DNA of 64,000 nucleotides from Siphonobacter sp. BAB-5405. GTDB lineage: Bacteria > Bacteroidota > Bacteroidia > Cytophagales > Spirosomataceae. The stretch is taken from the NCBI RefSeq assembly GCF_002872335.1, contig NZ_NJAG01000026.1, positions 20,025 through 84,024 on the forward strand. Direction: 5' to 3'. A program made the position numbers and the translations under genes. Positions 8,495 to 17,107 of this stretch are shown one piece after another (within the stretch, counting starts at the first letter, position 1; each line of letters opens with the position of its first letter). The notes beneath the pieces are model-generated. The model was given only the letters and a program-made list of their open reading frames with translations, was not told the DNA's origin and made no database searches.

Positions 8495-8989
8495 TTAGTT
8501 TCGCCGCAATACGACACGTTGCAGATGATCGACGGAGTAGTTGACGACGGATTGCGGCGAACCTTTTTTCCCGGAAGTAACCTCAAAAATTAACTCATTT
8601 TCCCGCAGTTCATACGTGGAGGTGAGCACAATTCCTTCTGTTTCAAATACGCTATACAGCTTATTTCCAAAGCGATAGCTCGTTAACTCCGTTCCGTCGC
8701 GTTCGTCCACGAGGTACAGGCCCGTAGCGGCATCTTTCAATCGTAACCGGTAATCTTTGACGGCTGGCTGTTTTGCGGAAAGGTACTCGGTTTTCCAGGA
8801 CCAGCTTTCCAGCTCGGTAGTTTTTCCCACCGTCAGCCGAACGGTAACCGTATCGCGTAGTTTTCCACGAGCAAAGATTTCCATCCGGCCCGTCCACGTA
8901 CCTACGCAGGCTTCCCCAAACGGGACCTGAGCGGTGGTTGGCTGAAGAAAAATCCACAGGCAAGCGAGTGTACTCAAAAGCGTTTTCAT
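8495..8989 (-). CDS. Secreted hypothetical protein
   Basis: 164 residues with a clear signal peptide (residues 1-20, cleavage after TTAQ). The rest alternates polar and hydrophobic residues as in a small beta-barrel, with WTGRME near residue 32 and regular strands to the end; a lipocalin-like or calycin fold is a guess. No catalytic motif is recognised. It has a single-gene setting, convergent with map and 31 bp past tsaC's end on the same strand, so it lies upstream of nothing and may be the last gene after a weak promoter of its own. Confidence 0.6.
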   Translation of the reverse strand: MKTLLSTLACLWIFLQPTTAQVPFGEACVGTWTGRMEIFARGKLRDTVTVRLTVGKTTELESWSWKTEYLSAKQPAVKDYRLRLKDAATGLYLVDERDGTELTSYRFGNKLYSVFETEGIVLTSTYELRENELIFEVTSGKKGSPQSVVNYSVDHLQRVVLRRN

Positions 8990-9020
8990 GCCGTCAGTAG
9001 AAAGTAAAAAGCGAGTATTT

Positions 9021-9956
9021 TTACTCGGCCGCGGCTCTTCTGATCCGGTCGTTGATTGCAGTTCCCAAATCCCGTTCGGGTACTAATTCGGCGTAGATCC
9101 GGTCGAGGCCCAAAGCATCTAATCGTCGCATGGCGGCAAAAAGATTATGGGCTGCTTCGGCAAAATCACCCGTTACGGAGAGAATTTCCTGATGCAACCG
9201 GCCGTAATCATTCTGGAAACTAAGCACTCCTACTCGATCTGAGTTTGGTACCGAGGCAGAATCGTTTATCAAGGTCAGTGGCGTACGGGGGGCGTAATGA
9301 CTTTTCAACATGCCCGGAGCCTGTGGATTCGAGCTGGAATGAGCCCGTACCTCGACAGGGCCTACCAGTTGTTCAATGCGTTCGATGGGCGTACCTCCCT
9401 TGCGGTACACAATGACCTGATCGCCTTCAAAACCCACAATGGTTGACTCCACGCCTACCTCGCAGGCTCCCCCATCCAGAATATAAGCAATCTGCTCCCC
9501 CAGTTGCTGTTCGACGTGCTGAGCGGTGGTAGGACTGATGTATCCAAACGGATTTGCACTCGGAGCCGCCAGCGGAAAGTCTAGTTGACTCAACAGCGAA
9601 AGGCTTAGCTCGTGTCGGGGAATGCGTACGGCGACGGTATCCAGACCGCTGGTCACCAGATCAGGTACGGATTCGGCTTTGGGTAACAAAAATGTAATCG
9701 GACCCGGCGTTAAGTGTTCCGCCAGTACCAAAGCCTTCTCGGGGATTTCCCGCACAAACTCCCGCAAACGTTCAAAAGCGTTCGTATGCACAATGAGCGG
9801 ATCGAAGGCTGGACGGTTTTTTACCCGGAAAATAGATAGTACAGCCGCCGGGTCGAGGGCATTACCCGCTAGACCGTACACCGTTTCGGTGGGAATGGCG
9901 ACGAGTTCTCTCTGTTCCAAAAAGGCCTTTGCTTGCTGTATATCCGTACCAATCAT
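9021..9956 (-). CDS. tsaC: Threonylcarbamoyl-AMP synthase (Sua5 type)
   Basis: Makes threonylcarbamoyl-AMP from threonine, bicarbonate and ATP for the t6A37 modification of ANN-decoding tRNAs. 311 residues: an N-terminal YrdC domain (about 1-195) with AIPTETVYGLAGNA, PGPITFLLPK, VAVRIPRH and the APSAN loop, then the extra C-terminal Sua5 domain (about 200-311), so it is the longer Sua5 form rather than the short TsaC form. A -7 box (TATTTTTG on the minus strand, 10007-10014) lies 51 bp upstream of the ATG. Confidence 0.95.
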   Translation of the reverse strand: MIGTDIQQAKAFLEQRELVAIPTETVYGLAGNALDPAAVLSIFRVKNRPAFDPLIVHTNAFERLREFVREIPEKALVLAEHLTPGPITFLLPKAESVPDLVTSGLDTVAVRIPRHELSLSLLSQLDFPLAAPSANPFGYISPTTAQHVEQQLGEQIAYILDGGACEVGVESTIVGFEGDQVIVYRKGGTPIERIEQLVGPVEVRAHSSSNPQAPGMLKSHYAPRTPLTLINDSASVPNSDRVGVLSFQNDYGRLHQEILSVTGDFAEAAHNLFAAMRRLDALGLDRIYAELVPERDLGTAINDRIRRAAAE

Positions 9957-10006
9957 TCTTCTTAATTTTCAGTCTTTTGTTGCCGTTCACAGAGTAGGCT
10001 TTCCGA

Positions 10007-10014
10007 CAAAAATA
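10007..10014 (-). promoter_or_regulatory. -7 box TATTTTTG for tsaC
   Basis: Plus strand reads CAAAAATA; exact TAnnTTTG on the minus strand, 51 bp before the tsaC ATG. Confidence 0.55.
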
Positions 10015-10030
10015 CGGTTGACTTAGGTAC

Positions 10031-10061
10031 AAAACAAAGCTGCCAGCTTGGGGCTGGCAGC
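10031..10061 (-). terminator. Terminator downstream of the SIMPL gene
   Basis: 9-bp stem GCTGCCAGC / GCTGGCAGC with a 5-nt loop; on the minus strand it is followed by TTTGTTTT. Confidence 0.75.
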
Positions 10062-10084
10062 GAATGACTGAAAAGAAATAGCGA

Positions 10085-10804
10085 TTATTTGATTCGGAAA
10101 GTAACCTGAATGCGGGAGGTGAACTTTACTTTCTGGAATTCCAGATCACTTTGACCTACCTCCTCTGTATCAGCTTTTACCATACGAGCCATTGGCATTT
10201 GCATCATTTGATACGTTGGCGTATTATAACTGTCTTCAGTTTCACTGATTTCCAGCACTTCTCCTAATTTGTTACCCAGCGATTCGACCAAATACCCGGC
10301 TTTTTCCTTCGCATTTTGCAAAGCCTTAATTTTTACCTCTTTGCGTAACTGCTCTTTTTTGGAATAATCCACCCGGCTAATGTGGGTATTGGCAACGCCA
10401 CGGGAATCCACTTTTGAAAGCAAGTTATCCACATCGTACAACTTGGCTAATTTGAGCTGGTATTGTTTGCTTTCCAGAAACTGAGCCGGGTTTTTCTTTT
10501 TGCCAATGCTGTTCTGGTAACCCGTGATTCCCTGAATGGTCAGGGCGTCTTTGGGCAAACCCGCTCCCTGTACCGACTGAATCAATTGTTTTTCCAGAAT
10601 ATCGATGGTGACTTTATCTTTCTGGTTTTTCTCGTCTTTATAAAACTCTTTAAGGCTAATGGTCAGGTAAAATTCATCCGGATCGACTTCTACTTCGGAA
10701 GTTCCGGTTACTTCAATTTTACGAACGGGTTCTTTTTCCACGGTTTGAGCGAATGCGGCAGTGCTGAAAATGAAAGAAGCGGCAAGCAAAAGAATGTTTT
10801 TCAT
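10085..10804 (-). CDS. SIMPL-domain (DUF541) periplasmic protein
   Basis: 239 residues. Signal peptide at 1-19 (MKNILLLAASFIFSTAAFA), then a SIMPL/DUF541 domain (about 28-235) with the opening IEVTGTSEVEVDPDEFYL and the conserved ALQNAKEKAGYL helix near residue 160. Known: the family includes periplasmic OMP28-like and BP26 antigens of unclear function, possibly oligomeric channels or oxidative-stress factors. The ATG at 10804 was chosen over one 66 bp upstream because it begins the signal peptide. An exact DnaA box falls in the coding region (10425-10433), probably by chance. Confidence 0.88.
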   Translation of the reverse strand: MKNILLLAASFIFSTAAFAQTVEKEPVRKIEVTGTSEVEVDPDEFYLTISLKEFYKDEKNQKDKVTIDILEKQLIQSVQGAGLPKDALTIQGITGYQNSIGKKKNPAQFLESKQYQLKLAKLYDVDNLLSKVDSRGVANTHISRVDYSKKEQLRKEVKIKALQNAKEKAGYLVESLGNKLGEVLEISETEDSYNTPTYQMMQMPMARMVKADTEEVGQSDLEFQKVKFTSRIQVTFRIK

Positions 10805-11005
10805 GGCTTTGTAAGAATTAGTTTTTGAATCGTTTACACCCAGTAGATGCGATCGATCCAAAAATTCCATACGGAGAAGGTGTTAATGAAAGTTAAAGAT
10901 AAATTGGAAATGATAAGGTGAATAAAAAAGGTTGATAATGAATGATTTATGACTAAATTGAATTTTTGAAATTCCTATAAATACGAAAGAAACCGGGTGC
11001 TGTCT

Positions 11006-11488
11006 TTACACTTCCAGACGTAACACGCTTGAATTATCGGTGCATACGTCCAGTAATCGTTGCTGGGTTAGCTGTAACACGGGATGGATGAAATCGGGGG
11101 CAATCTCGGCCAGCGGTACCAGCGTAAAACGTCGTTCCGCCAGATAAGGGTGAGGAATACTCAGTTCTGGTTCGTTAATGACTTCCGTACCGTAGTACAA
11201 CAAATCAATATCGATCAGACGGGCTCCCCATTTTTCTTTTCGTACCCGACCCAATTCCATTTCAATGGCCTGCGTACGCCGGAGCAGCTCTAAAGGCTCC
11301 CATTCGGTATCTACTTCGATTACCTGATTCAAAAAGGCGGGTTGATCCGTCAAGCCCCAGGCGGCCGTTTCCCACAAACTCGACTCGACGCGGATGGGTC
11401 CGATCGTGTCTTCAATACGTTTCCGGGCTTGTTGAAACGTGGCTAGCCGATCGCCTAAGTTGGCTCCTAAAAGTAAGAATACGTTCAA
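11006..11488 (-). CDS. folK: 2-amino-4-hydroxy-6-hydroxymethyldihydropteridine diphosphokinase
   Basis: Transfers pyrophosphate from ATP to hydroxymethyldihydropterin in folate synthesis. 160 residues from the TTG at 11488, matching the usual length. Motifs: LLLGANLGDR at the N-terminus and the HPPK signature RLIDIDLLYYG near residues 92-102; NQVIEVDTEWEP is the substrate-side strand. No ATG exists in frame near the N-terminus; a TTG start is supported by a -7 box at 11519-11526 (TACATTTG) whose start site would fall just upstream. The frame stays open further upstream but that would put the promoter inside the coding sequence. Confidence 0.9.
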   Translation of the reverse strand: MNVFLLLGANLGDRLATFQQARKRIEDTIGPIRVESSLWETAAWGLTDQPAFLNQVIEVDTEWEPLELLRRTQAIEMELGRVRKEKWGARLIDIDLLYYGTEVINEPELSIPHPYLAERRFTLVPLAEIAPDFIHPVLQLTQQRLLDVCTDNSSVLRLEV

Positions 11489-11518
11489 AATACAGATTGA
11501 ATGGTCGTCGTATGCGTA

Positions 11519-11526
11519 CAAATGTA
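11519..11526 (-). promoter_or_regulatory. -7 box TACATTTG for folK
   Basis: Exact TAnnTTTG on the minus strand, 31 bp before the proposed TTG start; it fixes the folK N-terminus. Confidence 0.5.
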
Positions 11527-11576
11527 AAAATAGAGTACCGGGAAACACCAGTAACCGGAAAGAAGGGTACCCAAAT

Positions 11577-13115
11577 CTACGTTCCCCAGCTCTCCCGGTC
11601 CAGACTTCGGTACTGAATGGCCTCAGCCAAATGCTCAATTTTGATTTCGGGAGAGCCTGCCAAATCGGCGATGGTACGAGCTACCCGCAGAATCCGGTCG
11701 TACGCTCGGGCCGAAAGTTGCAATTTATTCATGGCTGTCTTCAGTAACATCTTACCCGCTTCACTGAGGTCACACACTTTCCGTACCAACTCCGACGGCA
11801 TCATCGCATTGCAATAAACGCCCGCATGTTCAGTGAACCGTTCCGTCTGTATTTCCCGAGCCTTAATCACCCGCTCACGAATGGCGGCACTCGCTTCCGA
11901 CTTGCGGGTAGAAGATAATTGCTCAAAATTGACCGGGGTCACTTCCACGTGTAAATCAATCCGATCCAGTAAAGGGCCGGATATGCGGCTCAGGTACTTG
12001 CTGACGCTACCGGGCGGGCAGGTGCATTCCTTTTCGGGATGATTGTAGTATCCACATGGACAAGGGTTCATACTGGCAATGAGCATGAAATTAGCCGGAA
12101 ATTCCACCGCCCACCGAGCCCTCGAAATACTGACGGTCCGCTCTTCCAGCGGTTGCCGCATGACTTCCAGAGCCGACCGCTTAAACTCAGGGAGTTCGTC
12201 CAGAAACAGGACACCATTGTGAGCCAGTGAAATCTCGCCGGGTTGCGGCATACCACCGCCACCCACCAGGGCGGCATCCGAAATCGTATGGTGCGGATTC
12301 CGGAAGGGGCGACGGGCAATGAGGGTGGCCCGACTGCCCAGCTTGCCCGCCACGGAGTGAATCTTCGTTGTTTCAAGAGCCTCGTGTAAAGACAAGGGCG
12401 GAAGTATACTGGGAAGGCGTTTGGCCAGCATGGTCTTTCCCGCCCCCGGTGGTCCGATCATGATCACGTTATGCCCACCGGCGGCGGCAATTTCCAGCGA
12501 GCGTTTGATATTTTCCTGGCCCTGTACGTCAGCAAAATCGGTTTCGTATTCGTTGAGGGTGGTCAGAAAAATGTCCCGTGTGTCGGATGTGGTAGGTTCA
12601 ATATCTAGCGTCCCCCTCAGAAAATCCACTGCCTCGCTGAGCGTATCGACGCCAATCACGTCGATATTATTGACAATGGAAGCCTCCGAAGCATTTTCTT
12701 TCGGTAAAATGAATCCTTTGAACTGGTTTTTGCGAGCTTCGATGGCAATGGGCAGTACTCCTTTGATGGGTCGCAATTTGCCGTCAAGTGAAAGCTCACC
12801 CATGATTAGGTATTCTTCCAGCTTTTTCAGGTTCGCCTGTTCCGAAGCGTGTAATACACACAAGGCAATGGGCAAATCATACGCGGAGCCTTCTTTACGT
12901 ACATCTGCCGGAGCCAGGTTGATTACGGTCTTTGTTCGGGGATAAAAGTAATCGTGATATTTGATGGCGGCTTCCACGCGTTGCACGCTCTCTTTCACTG
13001 CACTGTCGGGTAATCCCACCAAAAAAGTACCTGTACCCTGTCCTACCGTTACTTCAACGGTAACGAGGGTTGCATTCACGCCGAAAATGGCCGCTCCGTA
13101 AGTCTTTGCCAACAT
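11577..13115 (-). CDS. YifB/ComM-family Mg-chelatase-like AAA+ ATPase
   Basis: 512 residues. N-terminal ChlI-like S5-fold domain (about 20-145), AAA+ core with Walker A GPPGAGKT (about 218-225) and Walker B LFLDELPEF (about 301), a zinc-like CPCGYY...CTCPPG segment (about 350-367), and the Mg_chelatase C-terminal domain. Known: ComM in naturally transforming bacteria is a hexameric helicase that promotes branch migration; other members are uncharacterised. A perfect -7 box lies 26 bp upstream. Together with comF at 56.6 kb and the DNA-repair genes nearby this is compatible with DNA uptake or recombination, which is inference. Confidence 0.93.
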   Translation of the reverse strand: MLAKTYGAAIFGVNATLVTVEVTVGQGTGTFLVGLPDSAVKESVQRVEAAIKYHDYFYPRTKTVINLAPADVRKEGSAYDLPIALCVLHASEQANLKKLEEYLIMGELSLDGKLRPIKGVLPIAIEARKNQFKGFILPKENASEASIVNNIDVIGVDTLSEAVDFLRGTLDIEPTTSDTRDIFLTTLNEYETDFADVQGQENIKRSLEIAAAGGHNVIMIGPPGAGKTMLAKRLPSILPPLSLHEALETTKIHSVAGKLGSRATLIARRPFRNPHHTISDAALVGGGGMPQPGEISLAHNGVLFLDELPEFKRSALEVMRQPLEERTVSISRARWAVEFPANFMLIASMNPCPCGYYNHPEKECTCPPGSVSKYLSRISGPLLDRIDLHVEVTPVNFEQLSSTRKSEASAAIRERVIKAREIQTERFTEHAGVYCNAMMPSELVRKVCDLSEAGKMLLKTAMNKLQLSARAYDRILRVARTIADLAGSPEIKIEHLAEAIQYRSLDRESWGT

Positions 13116-13140
13116 AGTTTTCTTACCTAAAATCAGGTAG

Positions 13141-13148
13141 CAAACTTA
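13141..13148 (-). promoter_or_regulatory. -7 box TAAGTTTG for yifB/comM-like gene
   Basis: Plus strand CAAACTTA; exact TAnnTTTG on the minus strand, 26 bp before the ATG. Confidence 0.6.
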
Positions 13149-13202
13149 AGCGGTTTAGGAGTTATAGCGGATAGGGCCCGGTATTTAACCAGAACCAAAG
13201 CC

Positions 13203-13252
13203 ATAAAAAAGCAAGAACGCGTTGGTAATCAATTGATTACCAACGCGTTCTT
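13203..13252 (-). terminator. Terminator built on a perfect 40-bp palindrome
   Basis: Positions 13213-13252 are perfectly self-complementary with no loop (centre AATT). On the minus strand it is followed by GCTTTTTTA, so it terminates the topoisomerase gene. A 20-bp stem is far longer than the other terminators here. Confidence 0.8.
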
Positions 13253-13297
13253 CGTGTACATGCTAACTAATGTCGAATACATATTTAGGGAACGGTA

Positions 13298-14401
13298 CTA
13301 GACCGTTGCCTCCAGCAATTGCTTCACTTTCATTTCCAGCGGAGACAAAGACGAAGGATCTGCCGTTTCACTGGGAGCCGTATCCAGTCCTTCGCAATAG
13401 CCCCAAAGTTTTTCGGATTCATAAGCCGTAATTACTTTGGGATGTACGTAGTATTTCTTGCTGACGGCCCGAGTATTACCCAAAGCCTCAGCTACCAGAT
13501 CATAACAGCGGTTGATATTACGTTTACAGGCCGTAGGCGTATCGAATAATCCCAAAGACTGGAAAGCCTCGAAAGCTCCCAGTGTACCTCGCCAGGTACG
13601 AAAGTCCTTAGCCGTAAATTCTTCACCCGTAATCTCACGTAGATACGTATTGACGTCACCAGAGCCGACACTACGGTGGTTACCTTCGTTGTCTACATAC
13701 TGGAAAAGCTCCTCGCCGGGTACATCCTTACACCGCTGAATCAGTTTAGCCAGCCGTTTATCTTTCAGGCTGATTTCGTGGAAAACACCCTTCTTCCCTT
13801 TGAAACGAAAGGTAACTTTTGATCCTTCGATGTCAGCGTGTTCGTCCTGCATGGTGGTAAGACCATACGAGCCATTTTGCTTCTTATACTCTTCGTTACC
13901 CACCCGAATGCTAGTCTTTTCCATAAGCCGAACAATGAGTGCCAGTACTTTCTCGTACGGTAGTCCCGGGCGACGTAAGTCTTTTTCAACCTGCTCCCGA
14001 ATCTTAGGTAGTACTTCAGCGAACTCTACCAGCCGGTAAAACTTGGTTTCATTGCGAATGGCATTCCAGTCCGGATGATACCGATACTGCTTACGACCCT
14101 TCGTATCGAAACCTGTAGCCTGTAAGTGACCATTAGATAACGGACTTATCCACACTTTTTCCCAAGCCGGCGGTATAACCAGTGAACGGATTCGCCGTAG
14201 CGTATCCAGATCGCGTATCGGCTTTTTATCAGCGTCGACATACCGAAACGATTTATTATGGCGTAAGCGATGAATACCCGGTTGATCGTCGGTCGTGTAG
14301 ACCAACCCTGCCACCTTGGCCGACCGCTTTGGATCTTTTGACCAAAGACGGGTACGGCGGCGACGGGTGGCTTTCGAAGGAGGTAGTGCAACAGCACTCA
14401 T
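13298..14401 (-). CDS. DNA topoisomerase IB (poxvirus/bacterial type)
   Basis: Relaxes supercoils through a 3'-phosphotyrosyl intermediate without ATP. 367 residues. The N-terminal domain includes PGIHRLRHNKSFRYVD and LVIPPAWEKVWI; the catalytic domain has the Arg of KTSIRVGNE (about 160), the segment DFRTWRGTLGA (about 268-278) and the nucleophile Tyr318 in SKKYYVHP. The basic N-terminal extension RRRRTR is typical of bacterial TopIB. A near-consensus -7 box (GATATTTG, minus) lies 43 bp upstream. An exact DnaA box lies in the coding region at 14146-14154. Confidence 0.94.
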   Translation of the reverse strand: MSAVALPPSKATRRRRTRLWSKDPKRSAKVAGLVYTTDDQPGIHRLRHNKSFRYVDADKKPIRDLDTLRRIRSLVIPPAWEKVWISPLSNGHLQATGFDTKGRKQYRYHPDWNAIRNETKFYRLVEFAEVLPKIREQVEKDLRRPGLPYEKVLALIVRLMEKTSIRVGNEEYKKQNGSYGLTTMQDEHADIEGSKVTFRFKGKKGVFHEISLKDKRLAKLIQRCKDVPGEELFQYVDNEGNHRSVGSGDVNTYLREITGEEFTAKDFRTWRGTLGAFEAFQSLGLFDTPTACKRNINRCYDLVAEALGNTRAVSKKYYVHPKVITAYESEKLWGYCEGLDTAPSETADPSSLSPLEMKVKQLLEATV

Positions 14402-14456
14402 AAAGTTAAAGGGTTGTGGGTTTCAGAGAAGGTATCACCTTCCCAACAAATATCAA

Positions 14457-14756
14457 TTACAGCAGCGGATCGTCTTCCTTAATCGGAGCTTCGTCATGCT
14501 GGCTATGGCGATCGGCGTCCTGCTGGTGGCGGTCGGCCCGGTCAACACTTCCCCGTTCGCGAATATTTACTTCTGTTTCCATATCAGTTGGATCAAACTC
14601 GCCCTTTTCGTTCTCAAAGGATTGTTCGTAATTCTCAACCCCTTCACTTTCCAGAGCCTTCAGTTCAGAGGGGTTCAGGCCCAGATATAACTTTTCCGGC
14701 TCCTGCTTCTCCGTGTTTTCTCTCAGTCCACTGTTTTCTTTCGGTTCGGTATTCAT
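14457..14756 (-). CDS. Small acidic hypothetical protein
   Basis: 99 residues, rich in Glu, Asp and Gln, no Cys, no signal or membrane segment; predicted largely disordered. A possible short helix is LYLGLNPSELKALESEGVEN. Not recognised. It sits 55 bp upstream of topoisomerase IB on the same strand and may be cotranscribed. Its low complexity makes coding status less sure than its neighbours. Confidence 0.5.
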   Translation of the reverse strand: MNTEPKENSGLRENTEKQEPEKLYLGLNPSELKALESEGVENYEQSFENEKGEFDPTDMETEVNIRERGSVDRADRHQQDADRHSQHDEAPIKEDDPLL

Positions 14757-14911
14757 GGCTGTTGGCTATTATTTTGAGCATGAAATAGGATAAAAAAGAG
14801 TGCCTTCATGAATTTCCCCCGAATCTAAAGCCCTTTGATGTAGAAAATATTCCCTTGTTTTTCTGATTTCAACCCTGTTCAGGAAACTAGTTATTATGCT
14901 TGCATACTATT

Positions 14912-14939
14912 TTGATAATGGTATCTTTGCTAGAGTAAA
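14912..14939 (+). promoter_or_regulatory. Promoter (TTG, 17 bp, TATCTTTG) of the Fe-S operon
   Basis: TATCTTTG at 14932-14939 is an exact -7 match with TTG at 14912-14914; the ATG follows 29 bp later. Confidence 0.65.
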
Positions 14940-14968
14940 TTGATTTTTTCGAGCAAAACAAAGAAGAT

Positions 14969-16291
14969 ATGCAACTCCTACCGCAAGTAGTCTTTGCATT
15001 AGTAGTAGGATTGGTTGGCTGGATGATGGTTCGACGGATTCGAAACATTCAGCAAACGATTCAACTTGGCCGGGCCGAGGATTTGACGGATCAGCCGGGT
15101 CTTCGCTGGCGTACCATGCTCCGGATCGCGTTTGGGCAGCAACGCATGTTCGATCGACCGCTGGTGGGTATACTGCACCTGCTGGTGTACGCGGGTTTTC
15201 TGTTGATCAACATTGAAGTGCTGGAGATTGTACTGGATGGCTTACTCGGCACGCACCGAATTTTTGCTCCGGTACTGGGCGGTTTTTATCCGTTCCTGAT
15301 TGATTTTTTTGAGGTATTGGCACTGGGCGTACTCGTAGCCTGTATCCTTTTTCTGATTCGCCGGGATGCCCGGCTGATTCCCCGTTTGCAAGCCCGTCAG
15401 CACCGGGAATTGAAGGGCTGGCCCGTGCTGGATGCCAACGTTATTCTGATTACCGAGATCGTACTGATGGTGGCCATTCTGAGTATGAATGCTGCTGATA
15501 GCTTGTTACAGGAACGCGGACAGGCCCATTATCCGCTTGTGGGTGATTTTGTCATCAGCCAGTTTTTGAAGCCTATTTTTGCGGGTTTTAGTACGGAAGC
15601 TTTGCTCGTCATCGAACGGGTCTCCTGGTGGTTTCATATTCTGGGCATTTTTGCCTTTGCCGTATACGTTACCTATTCCAAACACCTGCACATCTTTCTG
15701 GCTTTTCCCAATACCTATTTTACCCGAATTCAGCCGCAGGGAACCATGGATGCTATGCCTGCCGTCACGCGGGAAGTAAAACTAATGCTCGGTACCGAAA
15801 CGGATACGGGAACGCCGCCGGAAGCGGGCAGATTTGGAGCTAAAGACGTCATGGATCTTTCCTGGAAAAACCTCCTAGACGCCTATTCCTGTACCGAGTG
15901 CGGACGATGTACGGCAGCTTGTCCGGCAAACCTGACCGGGAAAAAACTTTCGCCCCGGAAAATCATGATGGATACCCGGGATCGGCTGGAAGACCTGGGA
16001 AGAAACCTGCAAACCAACGGCGGCGAGCTGAAGGACGATGGAAAATCTCTACTGGGCGACTATATCCAGACGGAAGAATTACGAGCCTGTACAACCTGTC
16101 AGGCTTGCGTACAGGCCTGCCCTATTCTGATCAATCCGCTTGACATTATTCTGCAATTGCGTCGGTATCAGGCCATGGAGGAATCCAACGCTCCGGCCGC
16201 CTGGAATGCCATGTTCCAGAATGTGGAAAACAATCAGGCTCCGTGGAAATTCTCGCCCGGCGACCGCTTTAACTGGGCCGAGCAGTTGTAA
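14969..16291 (+). CDS. Membrane-anchored (Fe-S)-binding protein, HdrC/NarI-like
   Basis: 440 residues. An N-terminal membrane part (about 1-250) has five or six helices and His residues in helices (HLLVYAGF, WWFHILGIFAF, HLHIFLAF) that could bind haem b as in NarI-type quinol sites. The C-terminal part carries two 4Fe-4S motifs, CTECGRCTAACP (about 310) and CTTCQACVQACP (about 373). Known: this architecture moves electrons between quinones and soluble CCG-domain partners. The next gene, 21 bp downstream, is such a partner. Found widely in Bacteroidota; the physiological donor is not known from sequence. Confidence 0.88.
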   Translation: MQLLPQVVFALVVGLVGWMMVRRIRNIQQTIQLGRAEDLTDQPGLRWRTMLRIAFGQQRMFDRPLVGILHLLVYAGFLLINIEVLEIVLDGLLGTHRIFAPVLGGFYPFLIDFFEVLALGVLVACILFLIRRDARLIPRLQARQHRELKGWPVLDANVILITEIVLMVAILSMNAADSLLQERGQAHYPLVGDFVISQFLKPIFAGFSTEALLVIERVSWWFHILGIFAFAVYVTYSKHLHIFLAFPNTYFTRIQPQGTMDAMPAVTREVKLMLGTETDTGTPPEAGRFGAKDVMDLSWKNLLDAYSCTECGRCTAACPANLTGKKLSPRKIMMDTRDRLEDLGRNLQTNGGELKDDGKSLLGDYIQTEELRACTTCQACVQACPILINPLDIILQLRRYQAMEESNAPAAWNAMFQNVENNQAPWKFSPGDRFNWAEQL

Positions 16292-16312
16292 CCATTTCAA
16301 AGCAATTCGTGT

Positions 16313-17104
16313 ATGAGTATGGACTATAAAGTACCTACCATGGCCGAACTGATGGCTCATGGAGATACGCCCGAGGTATTGTTCTGGGTGGGTTGTGCGG
16401 GCAGTTTCGACGATCGCTACAAACGCGTAACCGTTGCTTTCGCCAAGATTCTCAATCAGGCGGGAATCAAATTTGCGGTGCTGGGTACGGAAGAAAGCTG
16501 TACGGGTGATCCGGCTCGTCGGGCCGGAAATGAGTTTCTGTTTCAGATGCAGGCCTTAACCAATATTGAAGTGCTAAACGGCTACGGCGTACAGAAAATC
16601 GTGACGGCCTGTCCCCACTGCTTCAATACGCTGAAAAACGAATATCCGGCTCTGGGCGGCACATACGAAGTCATTCATCATTCTACCTTTCTCCAGCAGT
16701 TGCTCGATGAAGGCCGCCTGACCGTACAGGGCGGAGCCTTTCGTGGCCAGCGAATCACGTATCACGATTCCTGTTACCTGGGGCGGGCAAATGGCGTATA
16801 CGAAGCTCCACGAACCCTTATTCAGGCTCTGGATGCTGATTTAGTGGAAATGAAGCGTTCCCGGAAAAACGGCCTCTGCTGCGGGGCGGGTGGTGCCCAG
16901 ATGTTCAAGGAACCCGAACCCGGTAGAAAAGACATCAACATCGAACGAACGGAAGAAGCCCTGGGTACTGGAGCGAAAACCATTGCCGTCGCCTGTCCCT
17001 TCTGTATGGTGATGATGACGGATGGCGTCAAAGCCAAAGAAAAAGAAGACCAGATCAAAGTCCTGGATCTGGCCGAACTGATCAGTCAGTCGAACGGCTG
17101 GTGA
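16313..17104 (+). CDS. CCG-domain (HdrB-like) Fe-S protein
   Basis: 263 residues with two CCG domains, the fold that binds a non-cubane [4Fe-4S] cluster in HdrB, and is related to GlpC and LutA. Cysteine motifs: VGCAGSFDDRY (about 24-34), EESCTGDPARRAGNE (about 62), TACPHCFNTLKNEY (about 100), the CCGAGGAQMF pair (about 188) and ACPFCMVMMTDG (about 226). It lacks FAD or NAD domains, so it needs a partner; the membrane protein just upstream is the obvious one. It ends 3 bp from the converging SDR gene with no terminator between them. Confidence 0.88.
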   Translation: MSMDYKVPTMAELMAHGDTPEVLFWVGCAGSFDDRYKRVTVAFAKILNQAGIKFAVLGTEESCTGDPARRAGNEFLFQMQALTNIEVLNGYGVQKIVTACPHCFNTLKNEYPALGGTYEVIHHSTFLQQLLDEGRLTVQGGAFRGQRITYHDSCYLGRANGVYEAPRTLIQALDADLVEMKRSRKNGLCCGAGGAQMFKEPEPGRKDINIERTEEALGTGAKTIAVACPFCMVMMTDGVKAKEKEDQIKVLDLAELISQSNGW

Positions 17105-17107
17105 GCC

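Noticed and set aside
12421..12945. 174-codon open frame on the plus strand inside the yifB-like gene
   Set aside because: Antisense to a clear AAA+ gene; no motif, no promoter, composition mirrors the opposite strand.
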